From assembly GCA_020002185.1 (NCBI GenBank), contig CM034536.1, positions 13,488,511 through 13,552,510 of the forward strand: DNA of 64,000 bases, given 5' to 3'. Position numbers and translations under genes: made by a program. Positions within the stretch are counted from its first letter, which is position 1. Every line of letters begins with the position of its first letter. The DNA is from Paraescarpia echinospica. Taxonomy: Eukaryota > Annelida > Polychaeta > Sabellida > Siboglinidae. The notes under the pieces are model-generated. The model was given only the letters and a program-made list of their open reading frames with translations. It was not told the DNA's origin and searched no databases. Positions 33,608 to 46,479 of this stretch are shown in pieces.

Positions 33608-34960
33608 GGTGTGTACACCTTGGATGTCCCACACTGGCTGTGTGTCTAGCCCCAGTGATAGATAGCCCTGTTGCAGCAACTGTATCAGCAGCACTCACTG
33701 GATACCACTTGTGTGGTGTTGTAACAAGGTCACAAGCCCCCCACTCTCTCCCAACCAGCTTATCCTACCAGTGCCAACTTGCTCCTGATAGGACACTCAC
33801 ACTACACAGTATGTGTCACTACCAACACCACTCAGCACCTCTTATCTAATCAAGGCCCTGTGAAGTGTGTTTGTCATCTTTGTAGTAAACACTAATGGAG
33901 TGATGTAATGAGTTACAGAGGATCAGAGGGCAGGAACACCCAAGTTGTGAAGTGGTCTACATGGTTTTTGTTCATTCCCCCATTTGTTTGCATATTTGTT
34001 TCACTTTGAAATGTTTTGTTGTGGCCGTGTATAGTTCTTGCTTCTTGTTATGGTTATAGTTTATTATTTTTGTAAGTTATCTGTTTTTCTAAGATATATA
34101 TATATATATATTTAGACAAAGCTCATTATTAATAAAAACCCACTTAAATACTTAATTAAAAACATTTAAACTACTTACGTAATTATTTTGTGTGTTTATG
34201 ATAAGGTGATATGTACAGTTAAAAAGCTAAGAACTATAAACAATACGTTTATGTTGATTTGCCACCCCAGTGGTAGATTGAAATGGAATGAAGGATACCT
34301 TGAAGACAACAGAAGCAATGGTGGCCTGTAGTCTATAGAAGGGAAGCAGATGCTGTAATATTGACAGATGTAAACAGTAAACAACAGAAACAGGTGGGGA
34401 GTTGCTTTCAAAGTAGAGAGGTTCAATTAGGATGCTCTTTTACTTGTCGTTAAGACCAAAGGTTATGAAGCAGACTTGAGGAACATTTTGCGAGTGGGTT
34501 GGATATGGAAGTAGAAATACAGGGAATCCAGAAATGTGAGGTTGTGATAGAGTATGTAAGTGAAGTATTCTGTTCTATATAATGTAGGAAAAGCTTTATA
34601 AGCAATACTGCCTTTATAAATTTGGTGCATCTGATTATAGCAACCATTTTTCTCAAATGGAGTGATTAGTCTCCTATTCCACAGCAAGCATTCTTATTTT
34701 CTTTGTATACAGCTAAATGTATTAGTTGCTGCATGTTTGTTGATTGTTTTACAGTTTTGTGTGTGAGTATAATCATGTATTTCTGCATAAACTTGTCAAT
34801 GTCAGTAATTTATTGTTGTTGGGACAATACACTTTTCTTATTCCTATTCCTGAAAGTGTATACCAGAATATTCTGAAAGAAAGATGAACACTGTTGAGAT
34901 GGATTTTAGGTGTGGGAGATAGAATATCAACTGATGAGATGAGTAGAAGATTAGGAGTGT
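33608..34960. other. Non-coding, nothing recognised
   Basis: A (TA)n tract lies at 34096-34112. Several short open frames show no family signature. Confidence 0.5.
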
Positions 34961-35712
34961 ACTGGAGGGAGGAGCATAGTGGAGGGAGGAGCGTAGTGCA
35001 GGGAGGAGCATAGTGGAGGGAGGAGCATAGTGGAGGGAGGAGTGTATTGGAGGGAGGAGCATACTGGAGGGAGGAGCGTAGTGGAGGGAGGAGTGTACTG
35101 GAGGGAGGAGTGTACTGGAGGGAGGAGCGTAGTGGAGGGAGGAGCATAGTGGAGGGAGGAGCGTAGTGGAGGGAGGAGTGTACTGGAGGGAGGAGCATAC
35201 TGGAGGGAGGAGCGTAGTGGAGGGAGGAGTGTACTGGAGGGAGGAGTGTACTGGAGGGAGGAGCGTAGTGGAGGGAGGAGCGTAGTGGAGGGAGGAGTGT
35301 ACTGGAGGGAGGAGCATACTGGAGGGAGGAGCATAGTGGAGGGAGGAGTGTACTGGAGGGAGGAGTGTACTGGAGGGAGGAGCATACTGGAGGGAGGAGC
35401 ATAGTGGAGGGAGGAGCATAGTGGAGGGAGGAGTGTACTGGAGGGAGGAGTGTACTGGAGGGAGGAGTGTACTGGAGGGAGGATGGTAGTGGAGGGAGGA
35501 GCATAGTGGAGGGAGGAGTGTACTGGAGGGAGGAGCATACTGGAGGGAGGAGCATAGTGGAGGGAGGAGTGTACTGGAGGGAGGAGTGTACTGGAGGGAG
35601 GAGCGTACTGGAGGGAGGAGCATAGTGGAGGGAGGAGCGTAGTGGAGGGAGGAGCGTAGTGGAGGGAGGAGCGTACTGGAGGGAGGAGCGTACTGGAGGG
35701 AGGAGTGTAGTG
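34961..35712. repeat. 17-bp minisatellite, about 44 copies
   Basis: The unit ggagggaggag plus cgtagt, catagt or tgtact(g) repeats. The first 11 bases are pure purine. Because 17 is not divisible by 3, each reading frame cycles through all three, and all three are open on the minus strand, which explains the Pro/Ser/Leu-rich frames of 260-294 codons there. Confidence 0.97.
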
Positions 35713-36234
35713 GGGAACGGTCAGGCATGTAGAAGTCTGCATAATAAAGTTGTACGTTTACTTACTGGTGAAAAAAATTGACATCGACATTTGTTTTATG
35801 TAATGCAATGAATGATTACCTCCAGAAGTTCTACGTATAGGTCACTGCTTCCATAAATTTAACAAGGTCACCGGCGTAGGTGTATAACTACATTCCCTGT
35901 GATTAATGCCCAGTTACGTTTGGTGCTTACTACCTGCTGGAATTTACGGCAACAGTAGTTACAGGTGCTGTATTCATTGAACCCTGGATACCTTATTTAT
36001 TTTCTTTCATGTGGCGATGACCACATCAATTTACAAGGTGTTTATCCCACTGGGAGGGGGGGTCGTAGTTGTCTTACCTGTAAGGGGTGGGTCAACTTAG
36101 TACATGATAAAGCAGGGCAACATAACCCAGGGGTAGACCATCAGACTCCATAGGGACAGAGTTCAAATGTGCATCCTATCGTTTTTGAAGCTTGCATATC
36201 TTTGTTTGTCCCATGTTGTTTGTTTGTGCCGCAT
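35713..36234. other. Non-coding, nothing recognised
   Basis: No feature supported between two arrays. Confidence 0.5.
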
Positions 36235-39212
36235 TGCCTCTGTTCATTCAGCTGTCTTGATGTCTATGTGGAGGTATCATTGCCTCTGTTCATTCAGCTG
36301 TCTTGATGTCTATGTGGAGGTATCATTGCCTCTGTTCATTCAGCTGTCTTGATGTCTATGTGGAGGTATCATTGCCTCTGTTCATTCAGCTGTCTTGATG
36401 TCTATGTGGAGGTATCATTGCCTCTGTTCATTCAGCTGTCTTGATGTCTATGTGGAGGTATCATTGCCTCTGTTCATTCAGCTGTCTTGATGTCTATGTG
36501 GAGGTATCATTGCCTCTGTTCATTCAGCTGTCTTGATGTCTATGTGGAGGTATCATTGCCTCTGTTCATTCAGCTGTCTTGATGTCTATGTGGAGGTATC
36601 ATTGCCTCTGTTCATTCAGCTGTCTTGATGTCTATGTGGAGGTATCATTGCCTCTGTTCATTCAGCTGTCTTGATGTCTATGTGGAGGTATCATTGCCTC
36701 TGTTCATTCAGCTGTCTTGATGTCTATGTGGAGGTATCATTGCCTCTGTTCATTCAGCTGTCTTGATGTCTACGTGGAGGTATCATTGCCTCTGTTCATT
36801 CAGCTGTCTTGATGTCTACGTGGAGGTATCATTGCCTCTGTTCATTCAGCTGTCTTGATGTCTACGTGGAGGTATCATTGCCTCTGTTCATTCAGCTGTC
36901 TTGATGTCTACGTGGAGGTATCATTGCCTCTGTTCATTCAGCTCTCTTGATGTCTACGTGGAGGTATCATTGCCTCTGTTCATTCAGCTGTCTTGATGTC
37001 TACGGAGGTATCATTGCCTCTGTTCATTCATCATTAGGCCTCTGTTCATTCAGCTGTCTTGATGTCTACGTGGAGGTATCATTGCCTCTGTTCATTCAGC
37101 TGTCTTGATGCATGCGGAGGTATCATTGCCTCTGTTCTTGATGTCTGCCTCTGTTCATTCAGCTGTCTTGATGTCTATGGAGGTATCATTGCCTCTGTTC
37201 ATTCAGCTGTCTCTTGATGTCTGCGGGGTATCATTGCCCCTCTGTTCATTCAGCTGTCTTGATGTCTACGTGGAGGTATCATTGCCTCTGTTCATTCAGC
37301 TGTCTTGATGTCTATGTGGAGGTATCATTGCCTCTGTTCATTCAGCTGTCTTGATGTCTATGTGGAGGTATCATTGCCTCTGTTCATTCAGCTGTCTTGA
37401 TGTCTATGTGGAGGTATCATTGCCTCTGTTCATTCAGCTGTCTTGATGTCTATGTGGAGGTATCATTGCCTCTGTTCATTCAGCTGTCTTGATGTCTATG
37501 TGGAGGTATCATTGCCTCTGTTCATTCAGCTGTCTTGATGTCTATGTGGAGGTATCATTGCCTCTGTTCATTCAGCTGTCTTGATGTCTATGTGGAGGTA
37601 TCATTGCCTCTGTTCATTCAGCTGTCTTGATGTCTATGTGGAGGTATCATTGCCTCTGTTCATTCAGCTGTCTTGATGTCTATGTGGAGGTATCATTGCC
37701 TCTGTTCATTCAGCTGTCTTGATGTCTATGTGGAGGTATCATTGCCTCTGTTCATTCAGCTGTCTTGATGTCTATGTGGAGGTATCATTGCCTCTGTTCA
37801 TTCAGCTGTCTTGATGTCTACGTGGAGGTATCATTGCCTCTGTTCATTCAGCTGTCTTGATGTCTACGTGGAGGTATCATTGCCTCTGTTCATTCAGCTG
37901 TCTTGATGTCTACGTGGATGTATCATTGCCTCTGTTCATTCAGCTGTCTTGATGTCTACGTGGATGTATCATTGCCTCTGTTCATTCAGCTGTCTTGATG
38001 TCTACGTGGAGGTGTCATTGCCTCTGTTCATTCAGCTGTCTTGATGTCTACGTGGAGGTGTCATTGCCTCTGTTCATTCAGCTGTCTTGATGTCTATGTG
38101 GATGTATCATTGCCTCTGTTCATTCAGCTGTCTTGATGTCTATGTGGATGTATCATTGCCTCTGTTCATTCAGCTGTCTTGATGTCTATGTGGATGTATC
38201 ATTGCCTCTGTTCATTCAGCTGTCTTGATGTCTATGTGGATGTATCATTGCCTCTGTTCATTCAGCTGTCTTGATGTCTATGTGGATGTATCATTGCCTC
38301 TGTTCATTCAGCTGTCTTGACGTCTATGTGGATGTATCATTGCCTCTGTTCATTCAGCTGTCTTGATGTCTACGTGGATGTATCATTGCCTCTGTTCATT
38401 CAGCTGTCTTGATGTCAACGTGGATGTATCATTGCCTCTGTTCATTCAACGGTCTTGATGTCTATGTGGAGGTACCATTGCCTCTGTTCATTCAGCTGTC
38501 TTGATGTCTACGTGGATGTATCATTGCCTCTGTTCATTCAGCTGTCTTGATGTCAACGTGGAGGTATCATTGCCTCTGTTCATTCAGCTGTCTTGATGAC
38601 TACATGGAGGTATCATTGCCTCTGTTCATTCAGCTGTCTTGATGTCTATGTGGAGGTATCATTGCCTCTGTTCATTCAGCTGTATTGATGTCTATGTGGA
38701 GGTATCATTGCCTCTGTTCATTCAGCTGTATTGATGTCTATGTGGAGGTATCATTGCCTCTGTTCATTCAGCTGTCTTGATGTCTATGTGGGAGTATCAT
38801 TGCCTCTGTTCATTCAGCTGTCTTGATGACTACGTGGAGGTATCATTGCCTCTGTTCATTCAGCTGTCTTGATGTCTATGTGGAGGTATCATTGCCTCTG
38901 TTCATTCAGCTGTATTGATGTCTATGTGGAGGTATCATTGCCTCTGTTCATTCAGCTGTATTGATGTCTACGTGGAGGTATCATTGCCTCTGTTCATTCA
39001 GCTGTCTTGATGTCTATGTGGGAGTATCATTGCCTCTGTTCATTCAGCTGTCTTGATGACTACGTGGAGGTATCATTGCCTCTGTTCATTCAGCTGTCTT
39101 GATGACTGTGGGGTTATTATTGCCTCTGTTCATTCAGCTGTCTTGATGACTATGTGGGGTTATCATTGCCTCTGTTCATTCAGTTGTCTTGATGACTATG
39201 TGGGGGTATCAA
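36235..39212. repeat. 46-bp minisatellite, about 64 copies
   Basis: The unit attgcctctgttcattcagc plus tgtcttgatgtctatgtgga plus ggtatc repeats. The centre (about 36985-37260) is disrupted by short, partial and rearranged units. Runs of tctatg units alternate with runs of tctacg units. gtgga(g/t)gt is a second block-wise variant (tgtatc in 37910-38560). Confidence 0.97.
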
Positions 39213-39367
39213 ATACACTGGCAGAATTACATTCTCAAGAAATTACAGCTTTTGATACTTAAATCGTAATGCATCGGACTCAGAATGTATATTCATACAG
39301 ATATATTTTATATTAATTATACAGGGACTAACAACAAAAATATGTTTTTATTATTCTGAATTGACAC

Positions 39368-39410
<43 letters not shown>

Positions 39411-39686
39411 AACAAACTAGTGGCAAAAGAAATTGATGTGTGTCCAGTTCACAGAGAATACATATATATGTTTCGGCTCAGTGATTATAGCACCAGTATT
39501 ATCACAACCCTGTCATTAATACAGAATTGCCGAGCAGGTTTCCTAGAACTCTTATGGGGATTTCTATGGAGACAACATAATATAATTGGGTTTTCTAGGC
39601 CAGATTTCTGTTTTATTTGGACACCATAAAATCTACAAAAAAAATTGTAATTTTTCTGTACTGTATGTTTACAGACACCTATTACT
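39213..39686. other. Non-coding with (CTA)n microsatellite
   Basis: A (CTA)n run of about 14 units lies at 39369-39411. No gene is supported. Confidence 0.6.
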
Positions 39687-41232
39687 TTTACGTGTTGTAG
39701 TACATACAGTACATAGTGACTGTCTTAGTACATACAGTGCATAGTGACTGTCTTAGTACATACAGTGCATAGTGACTGTCTTAGTACATACAGTGCATGG
39801 TGACTGTCTTAGTACATAGAGTACATGGTGGCTGTCTTAGTACATAGAGTACATGGTGGCTGTCTTAGTACATAGAGTACATGGTGGCTGTCTTAGTACA
39901 TACGGTACATGGTGGCTGTCTTAGTACATACGGTACATGGTGGCTGTCTTAGTACATATGGTACATGGTGGCTGTCTTAGTACATACGGTACATGGTGAC
40001 TGTCTTAGTACATACGGTACATAGTGACTGTCTTAGTACATATGGTACATAGTGGCTGTCTTAGTACATGCAGTACATAGTGACTGTCTTAGTACACGCA
40101 GTACATAGTGACTGTCTTAGTACACGCAGTACATAGTGGCTGTCTTAGTACACGCAGTACATAGTGGCTGTCTTAGTACACGCAGTACATAGTGGCTGTC
40201 TTCGTACACGCAGTACATAGTGACTGTCTTAGTACATACAGCACATAGTGGCTGTCTTAGTACATACAGTACATGGTGAAAGTCTTAGTACATTCAGTAA
40301 ATGGAGTCTGTCTTAGTACATGCAATACATAGTGACTGTCTTAGTACATGCAGTACATAGTGACTGTCTTAGTACATACAGTACATAGTGACAGTCTTAG
40401 TACATTCAGTAAATAGTGACTGTCTTAGTACATACAGTACATAGTGACTGTCTTAGTACATACAGTACATAGTGGCTGTCTTAGTACATACAGTACATGG
40501 TGACAGTCTTAGTACATACAGTAAATAGTGGCTGTCTTAGTATATGCAGTACATAGTGATTGTCTTAGTGCATACAGTAAATAGTGGCTGTCTTAGTACA
40601 TGCAGTACATAGTGACTGTCTTAGTAGATACAGTACATAGTGGCTGTCTTAGTACATGCAGTACATAGTGACTGTCTTAGTACATATAGTAAATAGTGGC
40701 TGTCTTAGTACAAGCAGTACATAGTGGCTGTCTTAGTACATGCAGTACATAGTGGCTGTCTTAGTACATACAGTGCATAGTGACTGTCATAGTACATTCA
40801 GTACATAGTGGCTGTCTTAGTACATACAGTACATAGTGGCTGTCTTAGTACATGCAGTACATAGTGGCTGTCTTAGTACATGCAGTACATAGTGGCTGTC
40901 TTAGTACATGCAGTACATAGTGGCTGTCTTAGTACATGCAGTACATAGTGGCTGTCTTAGTACATGCAGTACATAGTGGCTGTCTTAGTACATACAGTAC
41001 ATAGTGACTGTCTTAGTACATGCAGTACATAGTGGCTGTCTTAGTACATACAGTACATAGTGACTGTCTTAGTACATGCAGTACATAGTGGCTGTCTTAG
41101 TACATGCAGTACATAGTGGCTGTCTTAGTACATACAGTACATAGTGACTGTCTTAGTACATGCAGTACATAGTGGCTGTCTTAGTACATGCAGTACATAG
41201 TGGCTGTCTTAGTACATGCAGTACATAGTGAA
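39687..41232. repeat. 28-bp minisatellite, about 55 copies
   Basis: The unit ttagtacatacagtacatag plus tgactgtc repeats. Variants include cagtac/cggtac/tggtac, acatgc/acacgc/acatac and gtgact/gtggct. It ends directly at the 3' end of a LINE relic. Confidence 0.96.
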
Positions 41233-41234
41233 TG

Positions 41235-42300
41235 AATATCGTAAGTAATAGATAAGGTCGGGAGACTTCCATTAAGATATATAACACAGCACAGGAGCCA
41301 CCTCATAAATATAAACAACAACAGAATTTACAGAACACAAATCAGAATAGCATATGACTTGTTTTTACAGTTGATAGTTACTCAGTGTATCAACATACAT
41401 ACATAATACAAGGACTGATTATATGTACTGGTGTACACATTGATGTACATATGGATATTTAGGTATACATTTCAATACGTATTACAAATGAATACAAGTG
41501 GATTCATAATTTAAAGTAAAACAGTTTTTTGTGTATTATGAAAAAACATTTAGACTGGGTGTAAATTTTATTAATGATAATACTTGGTGTATTGTTAACT
41601 GTCTCTAATATGTTGTGTCTAATGCATTTTTTGGCAAATTAATTTTTGAATCTGGACATATACAGATTATTTCTTTGACGTGTGCAGTGCTGATGAATAT
41701 CAGATGTGTGTGCTTGGAAAAACATTGAAGTAGTAGGGTAAAAGATTGTAAATTAATTTAGAGTAAAATTTTAATTGTTGGATTTTATAAATGTCATACA
41801 ACTTTAGCAACTGAAATCTTTTAAAAATAGGACTTGTGTGAGTATTATATTTACTTAAGGATATTATTCGTATTGCTTTTTTCTGTAATTTGAAAATTTG
41901 ATGTGCCTGATGACTCCATAAAAGTAAGCCATAATTAATATGTTGTTTTAGATATTTTATTTGCTATTTTGTTTGTATGACTGCCAGTTTAAATGGTTAT
42001 TTATTGTGATGCCTAAAAATTGAAATAATTTACACATTCAATGTATGCCCCATCTATTTGTAACACAGGGTATTCTACTTTCTTTTGAAGCAAATGAAAA
42101 ATCATTAATTTAGTCTTTTTGGCATTTAGTGACAGTTTATTAGCTTTCAACCAATTGCTAATCTTTGTTAGTTCTTTGTTAATATTTTCACTTCGCATTT
42201 GGCCTTCTGAATCGTTAAATGTATTTAGTGTACTAATAAGGGTGGTGTCATCAGCATACGTTATGAATTTGAAAATATCACAAGAAAGTGATACTTTTTG
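41235..42300 (-). mobile_element. Non-LTR retrotransposon relic: reverse transcriptase C-terminal half
   Basis: Minus-strand translation gives FITYADDTTLISTL (catalytic YADD box, at 42240-42275), then KISNWLKANKLSLNAKKTKL, then MIFHL..KK and LQIDG, the palm and thumb order of jockey/CR1-type enzymes. Further C-terminal pieces (HIKFSNYRKK, HQHCTRQRNNLY, FAKKCIRHN) follow with frameshifts and stops. Only 42013-42198 remains open. 5'-truncated near 42300. The same family as 15330-16103, sharing the 3' UTR block at about 41260. Confidence 0.85.
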
Positions 42301-43064
42301 TACTGAACGTTTTCAGACAGGTGATAGTTTAATAATTTTTACATGTCCGAATATATATAGTGTCATTATGGCACGTTGCATTAAAGACATGACTGTTGAC
42401 ATGATGTTAGTGCCCACATCAGCGCAGAAGTTATTGTTCGGCTGACTTTGCACCACGTCATCCCTTGTGACCTGCTTGGAATGATCTGATTTTGGCACTC
42501 AGGCTGCATGGTGCACACACATGTGACTTTTCCCACGTGTACTGCCAGAGTGCCAACGTGCCCACTGCTCTGGGAGACCTGACTTTGACTCAGGTAACTG
42601 GCAGCGACCCGAAATAGCGACTGAAATAGCGACTAAGGAATTTGGCTAAGTTTATGTTGCCCGAGGGGTATGGAGGCAGATTGCTGCATGCATCCTGAGG
42701 TGTGTGTTGTTCTACGACTGCATGCGGAATCATTGTGTGTCTCCCCACTGCTGCTGGCGATGTTCATACTAATCAAGCAATTGGTGAGTGTGGATAGTGT
42801 GCAGGACTAGAGATCTATGCTGGCCCGACGGCGGTCCCCCCGTGGTCGGCTTCTACTCCTCGGTGGGCTCAGCCCCATGTGGTGGAACAGGTGTCTATGT
42901 GTTTGTCATTCTGGCCAGCCGGGAATGTCAGTTATATTAATCGTAGCGTGCGCTGATCACTTTGGCAAACCTGTTATGTTCAGTTCTCATCGGCCCTCGG
43001 TGGTCGCACACTGGCGTTGCTCTGGTGAGAGGGCTCATAGTAGGGAGTGTGTGTATGCGCCGAC
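42301..43064. promoter_or_regulatory. GC/CpG-richer stretch, possible alternative promoter
   Basis: Between two LINE relics, 42480-43064 is noticeably richer in G+C and CpG than its surroundings and holds no recognised repeat. It precedes an ATG in strong context with a donor 63 bp on. The direct repeat gaaatagcgactgaaatagc lies at 42610-42629. No TATA or initiator motif is convincing. Inferred from composition and position only. Confidence 0.22.
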
Positions 43065-43127
43065 ATGGAGGCTAGAATACGCATCGGTAGAAAGCTTAGT
43101 TACACAAAGTTCTTCAATTTACAAGGG
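43065..43127 (+). CDS. Possible alternative first coding exon, 21 codons
   Basis: An ATG with G at -3 and G at +4 opens MEARIRIGRKLSYTKFFNLQ then G, followed at 43128 by a good donor gtaggtg in phase 0. Vertebrate CACNB genes have alternative short, basic first exons within the intron before the GSADSY exon, such as the beta-2a start with RRRVRVSY, all joining in phase 0. This peptide is likewise short and basic (RIRIGRKLSY) and sits downstream of the 22375 exon on the same strand. The link is inference: sequence similarity is weak, and the upstream frame has no transcript evidence. Confidence 0.25.
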
Positions 43128-43784
43128 GTAGGTGTTACCGCATGGTGTTTTCATGTGTGCCTCTCACCCTACCCTCACCCTCCCGCGTGTCTCCCCCTTT
43201 CTCCCTCTCCCCACCCCTCAACTCCTCCTTAGAGCCAGAGTGCATATACAGTTGTTCACATTCCATAGCTGACAGTACATGAGATTATGTAGAAGTTATA
43301 AAAAACTTTCTCATACTCATTCCTGTGGTTACTCATTGTAAAATATAGCTGTTTTAGTAAATTTCTGTGAACTTTGATTGTTTTTTTCAATTTGTTTGAT
43401 AACAGTTGCTGTTATTTTCCAAAATGAAATGATAAAAAACTTTGTAAACTGTAGGAGGTAATGATTGATTATATTATATGGTAATACTTGTTTTTATTTA
43501 TATTATTAGACATTAGTACATAGTATTATTATTTAGTCTTATTTGTTATAAGAAAACAATATCAGTACTTCTTCTTGCTCCTTTTTCAAAATGTTCAAAA
43601 TGTGTAATGTATTAATGATGTTTTTTTCAGAATATCATAAGTAATTTTTTAAATTAACATGTTTTAGCATTCATTCAATATGTTTATGGTATACATACAT
43701 TATTTCTTTTAATTGCTGAACATTTGGGCATTTATAACACCATACTTACAATCAGAAAGTTCTAACTATCAATCTAACATAAAT
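43128..43784. other. Non-coding, AT-rich
   Basis: A C/T-rich patch lies at 43160-43230; the rest is AT-rich with nothing recognised. Confidence 0.5.
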
Positions 43785-44625
43785 AAATAATAATAATAAC
43801 TTTATTTAGACACTAAAATCCAAAGTAGAACTCTGTTTAGTATTGTTGACAATAGTCGTTAGAAATTATAAGAAATAAATATAATAATAATACAAGTAAA
43901 ACATATAAATACAAAACTGAACTAGAGAAACTAAATCAAAGATGACATTGATGTAAATTATATTATATATCATCAGTAGTAAAAATAAGTATATATATAT
44001 ATATACATAAATATATAAAACAACTATATAGTAAATTGCGAAATAAATATATATTAGTTAATTAATAAATAATAAATAACTACAGTATACATATAACCAG
44101 ATGTAATCTGGTTTTAAATTAAAACTGACTGATGTACAAAGTAGTATCTAAATACAAAATAATCATTATCATTAATTATTTAAGCATAATTACATTTCAT
44201 AGTAGTCATAATTGTGTTTTGTTTGGACAATTAAATACTAATCCTATTATAAATTATGACACAAAGTTGCGGAGTGTTATGAAAATAATAATAACAACAG
44301 TAAAGTCCTATAAAGCGAAATCCTTCCTTTGCCTTGTTCACGGTGCTTTACATTTACAACAGTTTTGTTTCTCAAAATATGTCCACAATTTAATTGGTGT
44401 TGGCGGTTAACAAAAAAACGTTTCTTCATGAGTGTCTTAAAAGACCCAATGGTGTTGTATTGTCGGACAAACTGAGGGAGTCTGTCCCAAAGTACAGGTG
44501 TTGCTTTGGTGAAAGCACAGTATCTTAATTTGTTGAGGTGTTTGGTGGGCACAGTCAAGAAACCTGCAGATTTGATTATCCCCAGGGCAGGGTGTATATT
44601 GATAATCAGCGAGGTCTGATGTGTA
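43785..44625 (-). mobile_element. 5'-truncated LINE, C-terminal end and 3' UTR
   Basis: Minus-strand 44615-44390 reads RYCAFTKATPVLWDRLPQFV, RQYNTIGSFKTLMKKRFF, matching the AFS..AP.LWN.LP..IR....FK..LK..LF end of jockey-superfamily ORF2. The 3' end is an ATT repeat (tattattattattt on the minus strand, 43785-43797) preceded by taaataaag. A SINE adjoins the truncated 5' side. Confidence 0.75.
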
Positions 44626-44632
44626 AAAAAAG

Positions 44633-44757
44633 TAAAGGTAAGTTCTTACATAGAGCAGTATCCACCAGTCCTCAGGACTGCTCAAAGCACTTTACACTTT
44701 ACTCCCTCTCAGACCTGTTCAAACGAACACCATCTCAACGTCTCTGGGAAGCATCCA
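44633..44757 (-). mobile_element. 5'-truncated SINE copy, reverse orientation
   Basis: On the minus strand: ggatgcttcccagagacg, gtttgaacaggtctgagagg, gagtaaagtgtaaagtgctt, ctgaggactggtggatactg, ctctatgtaagaacttacc. It matches the 3' half of the 4364-4696 SINE. Confidence 0.82.
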
Positions 44758-46255
44758 TGTGTAATCTGACATGACCAGTCTCATGGAGTGTCCTGAAGGT
44801 GTGAGAAGTGCTGAGATTTCAGGACCAATGTTATGTGTTTATAATAATGATTTCCTCTTCATGTGATCGAGACTGTAACTCACATTTCCTGTCATGTATG
44901 TCCAGCTGTCATGTGTGTCCGGCTGTATCCTGTATACTAGGACAGGAGGCATTGTTGGTCCAGCGCTCTTCTCTTCCACTTTTTCATTCATTCATGCTCT
45001 TGTGTGATGTACTTGGTACAATAAACTTGCCCCATGTTCTGTCTTGACTCGTGTGGTTGAGATGTCACCCACTGCGGGTTACCTGTTTCCCTAGCTGTTT
45101 TATTTCCTTTACTTCCCTTGGATTAGACACCATGTGAAATGAGCCAGCTTTAAGTATTTCTACAGAAGTACACCTGTACCTAGGTAATCAAAGTAGGGCC
45201 AACATTTGGAAACAGCATCTTGGTGGACTTGAGTACCAGTATTCTTTATTGATAGTTCAATGCTACAACTGCCAGGCCACAGTCCCCCTCTCTCTAAATA
45301 TTATTACTTGTGATATTGCAAACGGACTTAGTTCAGAGAAAGTGGGTGTGATTGTAAACAGACCTATGCACGGCATTTCAGTCATTCCACTGGAAATTGT
45401 CTAAAGTAGACAAGAGTTTCATACATACCATTGGAAATTGTTTCAAGAAGATGAGCTAGTACTTGTCTGCAGCAGCACCAAATTGTTTATTTACATAGTA
45501 TCATTGCTTTTGGGTCAGAGCAGGAGTGATTGTGTGTGTCTAAGGAAGAGGTCAGTCGTGAGGCTCCTGTGTAGTAGACTTGTCTGCCTAGTATTACACC
45601 AGCATTCTATAGATGTAGAAACTGCTAGTCTAAGTAAGTTGGCACTTGCAATCGCACAGTCAGTATGGTTTATATATTGCAATAAGCTGAACCAGTTTGT
45701 TGTCTGAAACTTGAAAAAAGTATTGTTTGTGGCAGACAACTAAGATTCAACCAGGAGATGCTTCACGTGACAAGATCAGTTTCCAACTCATGAGTCACAG
45801 ACATCAGAATGTTCGATGTGATTTAGTCAGTTTGGTCAAACATGATTTGGATCCCTCCCAAATATTTTCTTTAGAAGCTTCGAGCCGGGTATTCGGTGTT
45901 CGTCTGGCAGTAATTGCTATTGAAATAATAATGACGAATGAGATCTAGTTTAAGACGACGCTACTCAAAGTAGTTGACCACAGAAACTCAATGGTTGCTG
46001 GATTCTGACTACTGTCAAGATGCCCTAGGCTAGACGAGATCATTTTTGTAATTTCTACAGAAGTTTCTAGTGATGTTGCATAGGCTACCATAGCAACCAT
46101 CCACAAATAAACTTAAGACATTCCAAATTGCATTTACACCCTAAATTCTTGGTGTGTTGGTCTTCAAGATTCATTTAGCAATTCTGGTTTGTTGTGCTTT
46201 TGAGTTCAAGTTCTCATGGATTTAGGCATTTTAGAAGCTTTTGTAATATTTATGG
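44758..46255. other. Non-coding, nothing recognised
   Basis: Several short open frames (for example 45438-45707 and 45727-45948) show no family signature and no splice pattern that could be supported. Confidence 0.45.
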
Positions 46256-46455
46256 AGGGAGGGCAATGGCATAGTAGTTTGAATAATCGAGTGGACCAGA
46301 GTTCAAAAACTTTTGTTGCCATTTCAAAGCCTTGCTGTGTGGCTGAATGCTTCCCAGGGATGGTGTTGGAATTAATACAACTGCCAGGGTGAAGTGTAAA
46401 GTGCTTTGGGAGGTCCTAAGGTGGCTAGATATAAGAACATACGTTTCATTTACAG
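46256..46455 (+). mobile_element. Old, internally deleted SINE copy
   Basis: A head-like gggcaatggcatagtagttt and degenerate B box (gagttcaaaaac) are followed by gaatgcttcccaggga, ctgccagggtgaagtgtaaa, gtgctttgg, and ctagatataagaacatacg. About 100 bp shorter than full copies. Confidence 0.65.
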
Positions 46456-46479
46456 GCGCATTTTCTTAAAGCTCGCTTG

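Noticed and set aside
34773..35742. Three overlapping Pro/Ser/Leu-rich ORFs on the minus strand
   Set aside because: Direct result of the stop-free 17-bp unit cycling through all phases.
42119..42445. + strand ORF of 108 codons
   Set aside because: Antisense to the YADD-containing LINE relic.
45720..45810. Exon-like segment after gtggcag
   Set aside because: The acceptor is plausible, but there is no convincing donor or recognised peptide.
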